From an uncultured Clostridia bacterium (lineage in GTDB: Bacteria; Bacillota; Clostridia; Oscillospirales; Ruminococcaceae), in the NCBI GenBank assembly GCA_945876435.1, contig CAMCOD010000013.1, forward strand, positions 1 through 52,613: a stretch of 52,613 nt of DNA, in the 5' to 3' direction. The position numbers and the translations under genes were made by a program. Of this stretch, positions 41,235-49,599 are shown piece after piece; position 1 is the first letter of the stretch, and each line of letters opens with the position of its first letter. The notes beneath the pieces were generated by a model. It saw only the letters and a program-made list of their open reading frames with translations. It did not search any database and was not told where the DNA came from.

Positions 41235-42311
41235 ATGAATTTTGAACCCATTTGCCGACAGTTTTTCCCCGGCTGCAAGGTAAACAGCGCCGAAGAAATC
41301 AAGGTCGGCCACATCAATCAAACCTATCGGCTGGGACTGACCCTGGCCGACGGTAGCGCCTTCGACGGCCTGCTGCAGGCAGTGAACACCTATGTGTTCA
41401 AACAGCCTGAACTGGTGATGGAAAACATCGCCCGTGTCACTGAATATATGCGCCAGAAGGTTCCAAATGGCTGCAACCTGACCTATTATAACAGTACAAC
41501 AGGCAAAAACTACTATCGGGATCATAAGAGATTCTGGCGGCTGATAAATTACATCCCCTCCTCTACCTATAACAGTGGAGAAGACCTTGCTGTTGTCGCC
41601 CAGGCAGCTCAGGCTTTCGGCCGATTTCAGGAGATCCTGTCAGATTTTCCGGCTGAAAGCCTCCACGAGACAATTCCAGGCTTCCACAACACGATCTGGC
41701 GCTTTGAAAACCTGTGGAAAGCCGCAGACACGGATCCGCAGGGCCGGAGGGCTGAAGTACAGGAAGAACTGGCTTACCTTCGCACCATTGAAACAGAAGC
41801 CTGCACCCTCACCCGCCTCCTGCAGGAGGGGAAACTTCCTCTGCGGGTCACGCATAACGACACAAAAATCAACAATGTTCTCTTTGATACGGAAAGCAGA
41901 GAAGCTCTGGTGGTTATTGACCTGGATACTGTCATGCCCGGCTTGGTGGGTCATGATTTCGGTGACGCCATCCGCACCGCCGCCAATACGGAAGCGGAGG
42001 ACAGCCTCCATTATGACAAGGCCTCCCTTGATCTGCCGGTATTCCGCACCTTTGCCGAAAATTATCTCCGTTTGGTTGGAGACAAACTGACGGAAACGGA
42101 AGTGGAAACGCTTGCTCTCAGCAGCTTCTGTATGACCATTGAGTCCGCAGTCCGCTTTTTGACCGACTATTTGGAAGGAGATGTCTACTTCCGCACAGCC
42201 TATCCGGAGCATAACCGGATCCGTACCCGCTGCCAGTTGGTTTTCGCAAAGGATATCCAGGCAAAAATGCCTCAAATGCAGAAGATGATTCGGGAAATCA
42301 TGGCTCAATAG
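41235..42311 (+). CDS. NahK-like N-acetylhexosamine 1-kinase (phosphotransferase)
   Basis: 358 residues of the aminoglycoside phosphotransferase fold. The catalytic loop is THNDTKINNVLFD (206-218) and the metal-binding segment is VVIDLDTVMPGL (227-237) with HDFGDAIR after it. The N-terminus GHINQTYRL and the VFKQPELVMENI stretch match N-acetylhexosamine 1-kinases, which make GlcNAc-1-P or GalNAc-1-P from free sugars in mucin and milk-oligosaccharide use. The usual partners (LNB phosphorylase, GalE, GalT) are absent, so the substrate is inferred only. Aminoglycoside resistance is unlikely. AAAGGAGAG lies before the ATG. Confidence 0.85.
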   Translation: MNFEPICRQFFPGCKVNSAEEIKVGHINQTYRLGLTLADGSAFDGLLQAVNTYVFKQPELVMENIARVTEYMRQKVPNGCNLTYYNSTTGKNYYRDHKRFWRLINYIPSSTYNSGEDLAVVAQAAQAFGRFQEILSDFPAESLHETIPGFHNTIWRFENLWKAADTDPQGRRAEVQEELAYLRTIETEACTLTRLLQEGKLPLRVTHNDTKINNVLFDTESREALVVIDLDTVMPGLVGHDFGDAIRTAANTEAEDSLHYDKASLDLPVFRTFAENYLRLVGDKLTETEVETLALSSFCMTIESAVRFLTDYLEGDVYFRTAYPEHNRIRTRCQLVFAKDIQAKMPQMQKMIREIMAQ

Positions 42312-42324
42312 ACCGGTAAAACCA

Positions 42325-42352
42325 CAAACAGTCGCCCAAGGGCGACTGTTTG
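42325..42352. terminator. Bidirectional terminator, NahK-like / glgB
   Basis: Perfect 13-bp stem, CAAACAGTCGCCC (42325-42337) with GGGCGACTGTTTG (42340-42352), 2-nt centre. Confidence 0.85.
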
Positions 42353-42366
42353 TTTTGATTTTTTAG

Positions 42367-44352
42367 CTATTTTTTCTGTTTCAGCACAACAGCGGTACGG
42401 CTTGGAAGATAGATTTTAAATCCACAGCGTCCATCCGGATGCTTCTCAGCGTGGTAAACATACTCGGTGGCAATGCGTTCCCGTCCGCCGAAATGGGAGC
42501 TGTCCGAGGACAGGATCACCTGGTACTCCCCTTCCTCCACCGGCAGGAAGAAGCTTTCATAAGACTGATTGGGGTGGAAGTTGAAAGCAAACACCGCCGC
42601 TCCCCGCTGGTAGGCAATGATCTTCTCTTTATTGGAGGTATAAAGATTTCTTATTTTTCCTATAAACAGGCGGTTTTTTCTGGACATGTCGATCATGGCG
42701 ATCTCAAAATTATTGAGGAACTGGTAACGGAGAGTCGGACTGTCGCAAAGACTCCACTGACGGCGGCAATACTGGTAGCTCCATCCATTGCCTTCCCGCG
42801 GGAAGTCGATCCACTCCGGATGCCCAAATTCATTGCCCATAAAGGTCAGATAGCCTTCGCCGCCCAAGCTCATGGTCAGCAGACGGATCAGCTTGTGCAA
42901 AGCCATACCCCGCTCGATCACCATATTTTCCTTGCTCTTGTCCATGCCCCAGTACATTTCTTTATCGCAGAGACGGAACATAACGGTTTTGTCTCCCACC
43001 AAAGCCTGGTCGTGGGACTCCACATAGCCGATCACTTTCTCTTTTGGCCGGCGACCGCACAATTCCGACCAGATGTGCCAAAGATCCCAATCCTCATCCC
43101 GCTGTTCTTTCAGAATTTTGATCCACATATCCGGCTCACCCATGGCAAGGCGGTAATCAAAGCCAATACCGCCATCCTCGATGGGCAGACAGAGTCCCGG
43201 CATGGCGGACATATCCTCAGCGATGAGAATCGCGTTCGGGTTCACTTGACGGGCCAGTTCGCTGGCCAGCTGCAAATAAGTCACCGCTTCTGTATCCGTA
43301 TTCAGGGAGAAATAAGTATGATACGGCCCAAAGGCGCAGCCCAAACCATGATTGTGGTAAAGCATGGAGGTCACACCGTCAAAGCGGAAACCATCGAAGT
43401 GGAATTCCTCCATCCAATATTTCAGGTTGGACAGCAGGAAATGGAGCACTTCCGGCTTCCCATAATTAAAGCATTTGGTTCCCCATGCAGGATGATCTCC
43501 TCTTGGACCTTTGTGGAAGAATTGATCATCGGTGCCGTCAAACTGATTGATGCCCTCCCGGGTATTTTTTGCCGCATGAGAATGGATCACATCCAGCAGA
43601 ACCGCAATGCCCATTTCGTGGGCGGTATTCACCAGCTCCCGCAGTTCATCCGGTGTGCCAAAACGGGAAGAAGCGGCAAAGAAATTGGTCACCTGATAGC
43701 CGAAGGAGGCATAATAGGGATGTTCCATAACTGCCATAACCTGAATGCAGTTGTAACCCAGTTTTTTTACCCTGGGGAGGATCTTCTCCTTAAACTCACG
43801 GTAGGAACCGATGGCTGCCTTCTCCTGAGCCATGCCAATGTGACATTCGTAGATGTACAGGTTTTTCATGGGCTTAAAGCCTTCGTCTGTCCACTGGAAT
43901 TTTTTAGCCGGAGCATAGATCTCCGCGCTCCAGCCAGTGGTTTTCGGGTCTTGGGTCACATAGTTGGCATAAAGCGGGATACGATCCAGTTCCTTTCCGT
44001 CATGAACCACGATCGCCATAACCTTTTGCCCGTGTTTCAGCGCATTTTTTCCCGGCAGAAAGACCTCAAACACACCGTTTTCTTGCTTTTCCATGGGACA
44101 GCCGTGGCGGTCCCAGTTGTTGAAGTCGCCGCAGAGATACATTGCTTGTGCCCCCGGTGCCCATTCCCGATAGGTCCAGCCTTTGCTGTTCCTGTGAAGG
44201 CCAAAATAGTGATGGCCATTGGCGAAATCTGCCAGGTTCTGTCCCTGGGACAGCAAAGCTTTCTTCGTCCGCTGGTAGTTGTTCATCCGCAACTCCAGAT
44301 CCTTTTCATATTTTTTCAGCAAAGGATCGATTTTCATGATTTTCAGCTTCAT
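42367..44352 (-). CDS. glgB: 1,4-alpha-glucan branching enzyme, eukaryotic-type (GH13_8)
   Basis: About 661 residues from the ATG at 44352. An N-terminal CBM48 domain (WTYREWAPGAQAMYLCGDFNNW) precedes the GH13 barrel: LLDVIHSHA, FRFDGVTSMLYHNHG (nucleophile Asp), IAEDMSAMPG (acid/base Glu) and ESHDQALVGDK (transition-state Asp). Segments such as EHPYYASFGYQVTNFF and FMGNEFGHPEWIDFPR are typical of plant, fungal and animal branching enzymes rather than E. coli GlgB. It adds alpha-1,6 branches to glycogen. The gene stands alone; glgP and malQ are 19 kb away. AAAGGG precedes the start. Confidence 0.94.
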   Translation of the reverse strand: MKLKIMKIDPLLKKYEKDLELRMNNYQRTKKALLSQGQNLADFANGHHYFGLHRNSKGWTYREWAPGAQAMYLCGDFNNWDRHGCPMEKQENGVFEVFLPGKNALKHGQKVMAIVVHDGKELDRIPLYANYVTQDPKTTGWSAEIYAPAKKFQWTDEGFKPMKNLYIYECHIGMAQEKAAIGSYREFKEKILPRVKKLGYNCIQVMAVMEHPYYASFGYQVTNFFAASSRFGTPDELRELVNTAHEMGIAVLLDVIHSHAAKNTREGINQFDGTDDQFFHKGPRGDHPAWGTKCFNYGKPEVLHFLLSNLKYWMEEFHFDGFRFDGVTSMLYHNHGLGCAFGPYHTYFSLNTDTEAVTYLQLASELARQVNPNAILIAEDMSAMPGLCLPIEDGGIGFDYRLAMGEPDMWIKILKEQRDEDWDLWHIWSELCGRRPKEKVIGYVESHDQALVGDKTVMFRLCDKEMYWGMDKSKENMVIERGMALHKLIRLLTMSLGGEGYLTFMGNEFGHPEWIDFPREGNGWSYQYCRRQWSLCDSPTLRYQFLNNFEIAMIDMSRKNRLFIGKIRNLYTSNKEKIIAYQRGAAVFAFNFHPNQSYESFFLPVEEGEYQVILSSDSSHFGGRERIATEYVYHAEKHPDGRCGFKIYLPSRTAVVLKQKK

Positions 44353-44402
44353 ATAAGCCACCCTTTCTTTTTGTCTCCAAGCCAAAACATTTCTCTAAGG
44401 CA

Positions 44403-44432
44403 ATGATAACACTTTCTTCCATGATTGGTCAA
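44403..44432 (-). promoter_or_regulatory. Promoter of glgB
   Basis: TTGACC (44427-44432), 18 nt, TATCAT (44403-44408) on the minus strand. Confidence 0.6.
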
Positions 44433-44450
44433 GGATTTGCCGGCAGTCTC

Positions 44451-44479
44451 TTGTGCAAAATGGCTCTTTTGATTATAAT
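44451..44479 (+). promoter_or_regulatory. Promoter of the amidohydrolase gene
   Basis: TTGTGC (44451-44456), 17 nt, TATAAT (44474-44479). It is back to back with the glgB promoter, the two -35 boxes 18 bp apart. Confidence 0.65.
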
Positions 44480-44532
44480 GGGGATAGAATTTTGCCCTGC
44501 TGGTGGGAACCGCAGGAGGAAAGGGTGAAAAA

Positions 44533-46146
44533 ATGAAACATATTTACTACAATGGGCAGGTTTACACAGGTTCTCTGCCCCTTGCAGAAGCTTTTGTGGA
44601 AGAAAACGGGCGCTTTACCTTCGCCGGAGACAGCTCCTCGGCACTCGCTATGGCCAGTGGAGAGGATACCATCACAGATTTGAAGGGAAACTTTGTCTGC
44701 CCCGGCTTCAACGACAGCCATATGCACCTGCTCAATTACGGCAACATCCTGTCTATCGCGCCTCTGGCCCGGCATACAGGCAGTTTGAAGGATATGCTGG
44801 ACTGTCTGCGCAACTTTCTGAAGGAACAAGCACCGGAAGAAAACGGCTGGCTCATGGGACGGGGCTGGAATCAGGATTACTTCTGTGACTGTCAACGGAT
44901 GCCCAATCGCTGGGATCTGGATCAGGTGACCACTTCTTTCCCCATTTGTGCCACCCGCGCCTGCGGTCACTGCCTGGTCGTTAACAGCCGGGCTTTGGAG
45001 CTGTTGGGCATTGACGGTCACACTGCCCAACCGGAAGGCGGACGGATCGGCATGGAAAACGGAGAACCGGATGGGCGCTTCTTTGACAATGCCATGGATC
45101 TTGTCTATAATGCTATTCCAACTCCTTCCATGTCAGCCGTAAAAAATATGCTTCGCAGCGCCTGCCGAGCTCTCAACGCCTATGGCGTTACCAGCGCCCA
45201 AAGCGATGACTATTGCGTTTTCCGCGGCATTCCTTGGCAGCAGATCAATAAGGCCTATGCGGAGTTGGAGGCAGCCGGAGAACTGAGCGTTCGAGTATAC
45301 GAGCAGGCAAATTTCACCACTGTCTCCGAGTTGGAGGAATACATTGCCTCCGGCCATTCTACGGGCAGCGGATCGGAACTTTTCCGCTTTGGCCCGCTGA
45401 AGATGCTGGGAGACGGCGCGCTCGGCGCCAGAACCGCTTTCCTGTCCCGTCCTTATGCTGATGATCCCGCTACCCGCGGCCTTCCTGTATTTTCTCAGCC
45501 ACTTTTGGAGGATATGATACTCTGCGCCCACAAAAACGGTCTGCAAATCTGTGTGCATGCCATTGGCGACGCCTGCCTGGATTGGGTTTTGGGAGCCTAT
45601 GAGAAGGCTCTGAAGGCTTATCCCAGAAAGGATCACCGGCATGGCATCGTTCATTGCCAGATCACTCGCCCGGATCAGCTGAAAAAAATCCAAGAGTTGG
45701 AGCTGCATGTTTACGCGCAAAGCATCTTTCTGGATTATGACATCAACATTGTGGAAGCAAGGGTTGGCAAGGAGCTAGCCGGCAGTAGCTACAGCTGGAA
45801 AACTCTTTTGGACGGTGGTGTTTCCGTCAGCAACGGCAGCGATTGTCCAGTGGAATGGCCGGACTGTCTGGCCTCCATTCAGTGTGCCGTCACCCGCAAA
45901 ACCCTGCACGGCACAGGCCCTTACCTGCCCAAGGAAGCCTTCACTGTACAGGAAGCGCTGGACAGCTACACCATCCGCTCTGCCGAAGCCAGCTTTGAAG
46001 AAAACAGCAAAGGCCGGATCCAGCCCGGTATGCTGGCTGACTTTGTTATTTTGGGTCAAAATCCCTTTGAAACGGATGTAAACCGCATCAAGGACATCCC
46101 TGTTCTCGCCACCTTCCTTGGGGGCAAACTTGTGTACCAAAAATAA
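44533..46146 (+). CDS. YtcJ-like metal-dependent amidohydrolase
   Basis: About 537 residues from the ATG at 44533, with AGGAGG upstream. The amidohydrolase barrel has its metal ligands in GFNDSHMHLLNYG, CVHAIGDACLDWVL, HGIVHCQ and NGSDCPVEW. The C-terminal composite beta-sheet ends GMLADFVILGQNPFETD. Family members hydrolyse exocyclic C-N bonds, for example in N-substituted formamides or acylated amino acids; no substrate can be named. No signal peptide, so cytoplasmic. Single gene closed by the terminator at 46155. Confidence 0.92.
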   Translation: MKHIYYNGQVYTGSLPLAEAFVEENGRFTFAGDSSSALAMASGEDTITDLKGNFVCPGFNDSHMHLLNYGNILSIAPLARHTGSLKDMLDCLRNFLKEQAPEENGWLMGRGWNQDYFCDCQRMPNRWDLDQVTTSFPICATRACGHCLVVNSRALELLGIDGHTAQPEGGRIGMENGEPDGRFFDNAMDLVYNAIPTPSMSAVKNMLRSACRALNAYGVTSAQSDDYCVFRGIPWQQINKAYAELEAAGELSVRVYEQANFTTVSELEEYIASGHSTGSGSELFRFGPLKMLGDGALGARTAFLSRPYADDPATRGLPVFSQPLLEDMILCAHKNGLQICVHAIGDACLDWVLGAYEKALKAYPRKDHRHGIVHCQITRPDQLKKIQELELHVYAQSIFLDYDINIVEARVGKELAGSSYSWKTLLDGGVSVSNGSDCPVEWPDCLASIQCAVTRKTLHGTGPYLPKEAFTVQEALDSYTIRSAEASFEENSKGRIQPGMLADFVILGQNPFETDVNRIKDIPVLATFLGGKLVYQK

Positions 46147-46154
46147 CACTGCCT

Positions 46155-46197
46155 GACATAGAAAAAACCTCCCGAATGGGAGGTTTTTTTCTATGTC
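46155..46197. terminator. Bidirectional terminator, amidohydrolase / YitT
   Basis: Stem of about 19 bp from GACATAG (46155) to CTATGTC (46197), with core AAAAAACCTCCC / GGGAGGTTTTTT and one bulged T. Confidence 0.88.
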
Positions 46198-46200
46198 GCA

Positions 46201-47076
46201 TCATTCGTTGGCTTTAAACACATCAGCCACCTCTGTGATGGTCATAAAAGCTTTGGGATCCAGCTGACGAACCAGGGTTTTCAGCTTAGCGATCTGGAAA
46301 CGGTTCACCACAAAGTAAATCACTGACTTTTCGCTGCTGGAATAACCGCCACGGGCGTTCATCAGGGTGGTTCCGCTTCCGAATTCTTCGATCAGCGCCT
46401 GGCTCACCTCCTCCGCCTTTTCCGTGATGATCATTACCGCCTTGGAACGATCCAGACCTTCTACAATGAAGTCCACGGTCTTCAGTCCGGCCATATACGT
46501 CACGATGGAATACAAAGGCAAAATCCAGTCTCCCACGGTCAGACCGCAAATGATGTAGAGGAACACGTTGTATGTCATCACAAAGCTGCCTACGGTCACA
46601 CCCAGCTTCTTGGCAAAAATCACTGCCATTACCTCGATGCCGTCAATGGCACCGCCAAAACGAATGGTAAGACCGCTGCCCACACCGGAAATCATACCGC
46701 CGAACAGCGCGCAGAGCAGCAGATCCTGCCCTGCCAGAGGGGAAGCAAAGTTCACATTCACCGGCAGCACATCCGTGATCAGCCATGCGCAGATCGAATA
46801 AACCAGAACCGTATAAATCGAATAAATCGTAAAGTGACGGCCCTGCTTTTTCAGTCCAAATAAAAACAGCGGCACATTCAGCAGAACCAGACAAACGGAA
46901 AGGGACAGTGGCGTTACCTGAGAGAGAAAAATGGAGGTACCGGAAATCCCGCTATCGTAAAGATTGACTGGGGAAATAAACATGGTAACACCGATGGCGT
47001 TGATGCAGCCTGCAATGGTCAGCACAAGAAGGTTTTTCCATTCCAAACCGGAAAACCAGGATTCTTTTTTCACCAA
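46201..47076 (-). CDS. YitT-family membrane protein
   Basis: About 291 residues. Five to six membrane helices (DUF161) carry the family traits INAIGVTMFISPVNLYDSGISGTSIFLSQ and GGMISGVGSGLTIRFGGAIDGIEVMAV. The cytoplasmic C-terminal DUF2179 domain (about 215-291) has ITEKAEEVSQALIEEFGSGTT and EVADVFKAN. Function is unknown for the family. The start is probably the TTG at 47076, 8 nt after AGGAG, or GTG at 47073; no ATG is available there. Confidence 0.9.
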   Translation of the reverse strand: MVKKESWFSGLEWKNLLVLTIAGCINAIGVTMFISPVNLYDSGISGTSIFLSQVTPLSLSVCLVLLNVPLFLFGLKKQGRHFTIYSIYTVLVYSICAWLITDVLPVNVNFASPLAGQDLLLCALFGGMISGVGSGLTIRFGGAIDGIEVMAVIFAKKLGVTVGSFVMTYNVFLYIICGLTVGDWILPLYSIVTYMAGLKTVDFIVEGLDRSKAVMIITEKAEEVSQALIEEFGSGTTLMNARGGYSSSEKSVIYFVVNRFQIAKLKTLVRQLDPKAFMTITEVADVFKANE

Positions 47077-47115
47077 TACAACAACTCCTGTTCTATAATG
47101 ATAGATTGTATATAA

Positions 47116-47145
47116 ATTATAACATGTTTGTAACATATGTTGCAA
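47116..47145 (-). promoter_or_regulatory. Promoter of the yitT-like gene
   Basis: TTGCAA (47140-47145), 18 nt, TATAAT (47116-47121) on the minus strand. Confidence 0.6.
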
Positions 47146-47270
47146 GTGAATCCTTAGGGAAAAAGTCGATGCTTCGGCAGAATTCACCGAAAATTCACGA
47201 GGAGTTTACGCTGCAGTTCCAAATTACTTATTAAAAAGGGGCCCTTGTCTCTATCCTAAGCAAAGTGGGC

Positions 47271-47310
47271 AAAAAACAAGCCTGAAGTGGTTCCTTCAGG
47301 CTTGTTTTTT
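47271..47310. terminator. Strong terminator after the APC permease gene
   Basis: Perfect 17-bp stem between 47271-47287 and 47294-47310 (core ACAAGCCTGAAG), with A and T runs at its ends, so it works on both strands. The minus-strand permease ends 28 bp before it. The gap 47146-47270 holds nothing else that I can see. Confidence 0.88.
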
Positions 47311-47337
47311 GTGATTATTTTATGGTTATTCAAAAAA

Positions 47338-48774
47338 TTATGCTTTTTTACGGCGGCTAAAACCGTAGAACACCGCGCCCAGCACACACCAAACCAGCAA
47401 AGCGATTCGGCTCTGCGGTCCAAGGTAAGCCCAGGGATTTGGTACAACCAGCAAAGCGGCAAAGAAAATGGAAAAAATCACGCCCAGCAGAGCGTTCACC
47501 TGTAAAAGTGTCCCTGCGTCACGGCGCTTGCGCATCTGGACAAAAGCGGAAGCGGAAGTCAAACCGTAGCCGATGGCAGCACCGATGGAGGACATATCTA
47601 CCACCCAGCCAATTACGGTTCTGCCAAACCAGGGAGCCAGTAGAGAAATCACCATAACAAAAATCAGCGCCATATAAGGCGTATTATAGCGGGGGTGAAG
47701 CTTGCCGAACCATCCCGGCAGCACATATTCCTTAGCCATGGAGTAGAGCAGACGGCTGGTCGCCATGTAAAAACCGATAATACCACTGAGTACAGCACAA
47801 ATCAGCGCCACTCCAAGGAGTACCAAGCCTGGAATCCCCAGAACCAGTTTTGCCGCGTTGAAGGTAGGCAGGGCACTGAGTCCCTGAAGACTCTCCGGCA
47901 GCACATCCAGCTTACAATCAGCAATATAGGGCAGCCAGCTGTCATATCCTTCCGGCAGAGCCGCCGCAGTAAGGGTGTTTAGAATGACGTACAAAGCCGC
48001 GCCAATCAGAATGGACAGAACCATGATGATTTTTGATTTGCGGTGAGAGAAGTTAAACTCCTCCGCAGCCTGCGGAATGGAGTCAAAGCCCACAAAAGCC
48101 CAAGGAGCAACCGCAATAACTGCCAAAATACCGCCAAGCCTCAGCGAACCATCTTCCTCTGTTACCAGACCCGGCTGCAAATTCGCCATTGAAGCGCTGT
48201 CGCTGAACAAAGTTGCTCCCGCCAGCAGCACAACTGCCCCAACCAGCCCCAAAGCCAGTCCGGTCTGGAACTTACCTGCTACAGAGATCCCCCGGATACT
48301 CAGCACAGCGAAGATCACCAGCGCCGCAATGGCCAAAAGCAGTTCACCAGTATAAATGCTGTAGCCTTCCACTGAGTAAAGATATCCCCACTGCGTCAGC
48401 GCGGGAAAAAGGTTGCGCCCAATCAGCGCTAGGGCTGTGGCGTTCAGCGGAACCACCGCCAAATAACTAAGCCCCAAAAACCAGGCGCAAATAAAGCCGG
48501 CTGTCGGTCCGAAGGAAGCGTTGGTAAAGGTAAATTCACCTCCGGCCACCGGGAAGCGGTTGATCATATAGTCGTAGTTGAAGGCGATGCAGATCATAAT
48601 CAGCGCTGCCAGACCCATCGCAATGGCGGTTCCCAGAGGACCGGCATTTGGCAGAAAAGTATTTCCCGGCATGACAAAGGCGCCCCATCCAATGATGCTG
48701 CCTAAAGCCAGCGCCCAGACATTCAGCGGCGACAGCTTCTTCTGCAGCTTCGCCTCAGCAGTTTTTTGTTCCAT
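47338..48774 (-). CDS. APC-superfamily amino acid permease
   Basis: About 478 residues from the ATG at 48774, with AGGAGG before it and twelve membrane helices. LNVWALALGSIIGWGAFVMPG is the first helix with its substrate-binding break (G-x-G), and PVAGGEFTF and AVAPWAFVGFDSIPQAAEEF are typical of the YhdG/EutH-like group. It imports or exchanges amino acids or amines. The ending is basic (GFSRRKKA), inside the cell. It follows gatD by 93 bp on the same strand without a clear terminator. Confidence 0.92.
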   Translation of the reverse strand: MEQKTAEAKLQKKLSPLNVWALALGSIIGWGAFVMPGNTFLPNAGPLGTAIAMGLAALIMICIAFNYDYMINRFPVAGGEFTFTNASFGPTAGFICAWFLGLSYLAVVPLNATALALIGRNLFPALTQWGYLYSVEGYSIYTGELLLAIAALVIFAVLSIRGISVAGKFQTGLALGLVGAVVLLAGATLFSDSASMANLQPGLVTEEDGSLRLGGILAVIAVAPWAFVGFDSIPQAAEEFNFSHRKSKIIMVLSILIGAALYVILNTLTAAALPEGYDSWLPYIADCKLDVLPESLQGLSALPTFNAAKLVLGIPGLVLLGVALICAVLSGIIGFYMATSRLLYSMAKEYVLPGWFGKLHPRYNTPYMALIFVMVISLLAPWFGRTVIGWVVDMSSIGAAIGYGLTSASAFVQMRKRRDAGTLLQVNALLGVIFSIFFAALLVVPNPWAYLGPQSRIALLVWCVLGAVFYGFSRRKKA

Positions 48775-48867
48775 AAAAACCTCCTGTTTTGTTTGTTTAT
48801 CTCTCCGAATCCATAGAAAGACCGGCAAGCTTATCCCATCTTATGCGTGCGCGGCAGAAAGCTTGCA

Positions 48868-49599
48868 TTATGCTTCTTTCTCTTGGTCCTTAAATTCCTC
48901 CAGAACCAACTGCAGCGCCCTTTCTTCCAGAGAAAAGTCGCAGATGGATGGATCCAGTCCCAAACGGCGAAGGATCTCCCGCATCAGGCCAGGATTCCGC
49001 ACCAGTACAGGCCCCATGGCCCAGGTTGCGAAGAAATTATGGTAAAGGGTACCTTCACAGCCCTCCTCCTGCTCCCCATCGCAGAAGCCTTTGGCCTCTT
49101 TAAAAAGGGGATAGGGATTGCCGTTGGGGTGAATCAGACAAGCTGTGCGGTTAGCGAAGCCGTAGCAGCGCAAATTTTCATCAAAAGCCGCCCGGCCAAC
49201 CATATCCGCAACAAAAACTTTATTGTTTTCTATACCGCAGTAGTCAAAAAGACCGATCCCCGGCAGTTTTTCACCGCTTACTGTGGTAAATTCCCGACCA
49301 AACAACTCTCTTGCGTTGCCGGTAACGAACCAAAGCTGCCCATCTTCGATATGGGTTTTGATCTCATCGCCGTAACTGCAGAAGTGAGGAGCCATTGCCG
49401 CCAGATTCCGCGCTTTTCCATGGCCAAGGTAAACCATATCGACGCCGTCCAGCTCCATTTTCTCCCCCAGTTCACAGGTTTTGACCTCCGCCTGGGCTCC
49501 GGACTCCTGAATACGCTGACAGAGCACCTCCAGATTCTTTTTATCGCCGTAAAGGTCCATGGCCTCGGCATACAAATGCAGGATGTTAATGGTCTTCAC
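48868..49599 (-). CDS. gatD: GatD-like glutamine amidotransferase, catalytic residues apparently missing
   Basis: 243 residues, class I amidotransferase fold of the cobyric acid synthase type. With MurT, GatD normally takes ammonia from glutamine to turn the D-Glu of lipid II into D-isoglutamine. The start INILHLYAEAMDLYGDKKNLEVL and the middle GIGLFDY are typical. The nucleophile elbow, usually ICGGYQ.LG, reads FVTGNARELFG, with Thr93 in place of Cys. The usual TYLHGP segment reads TWAMGP, with Met195 in place of His. Both catalytic residues therefore seem lost, as judged by my own alignment from memory. The start overlaps murT by 14 nt, so it is still expressed in a fixed ratio with its partner. 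Confidence 0.85.
   Translation of the reverse strand: MKTINILHLYAEAMDLYGDKKNLEVLCQRIQESGAQAEVKTCELGEKMELDGVDMVYLGHGKARNLAAMAPHFCSYGDEIKTHIEDGQLWFVTGNARELFGREFTTVSGEKLPGIGLFDYCGIENNKVFVADMVGRAAFDENLRCYGFANRTACLIHPNGNPYPLFKEAKGFCDGEQEEGCEGTLYHNFFATWAMGPVLVRNPGLMREILRRLGLDPSICDFSLEERALQLVLEEFKDQEKEA

Noticed and set aside
41235-42311. Aminoglycoside resistance phosphotransferase
   Set aside because: The fold is shared, but the THNDTKINNV loop and N-terminal pattern fit sugar 1-kinases better than resistance enzymes.
42439-44406. A 655-codon open frame antisense to glgB, and similar long plus-strand frames opposite glgP (21919-23259), fabF (14086-15426) and murT (49559-50980)
   Set aside because: They are mirror frames of highly conserved genes on the other strand, have no ribosome sites or recognisable domains, and their composition (rich in His, Gln, Phe and Arg) is typical of antisense translation.
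47131-47145. AACATATGTT palindrome near the yitT -35
   Set aside because: A 10-bp AT-rich palindrome inside a promoter is expected by chance, and no second site supports it as an operator.
48825-48866. Inverted repeat GCAAGCTT / AAGCTTGC after gatD
   Set aside because: Only 8 bp with a 26-nt loop and no T run; too weak to call a terminator between gatD and the permease gene.
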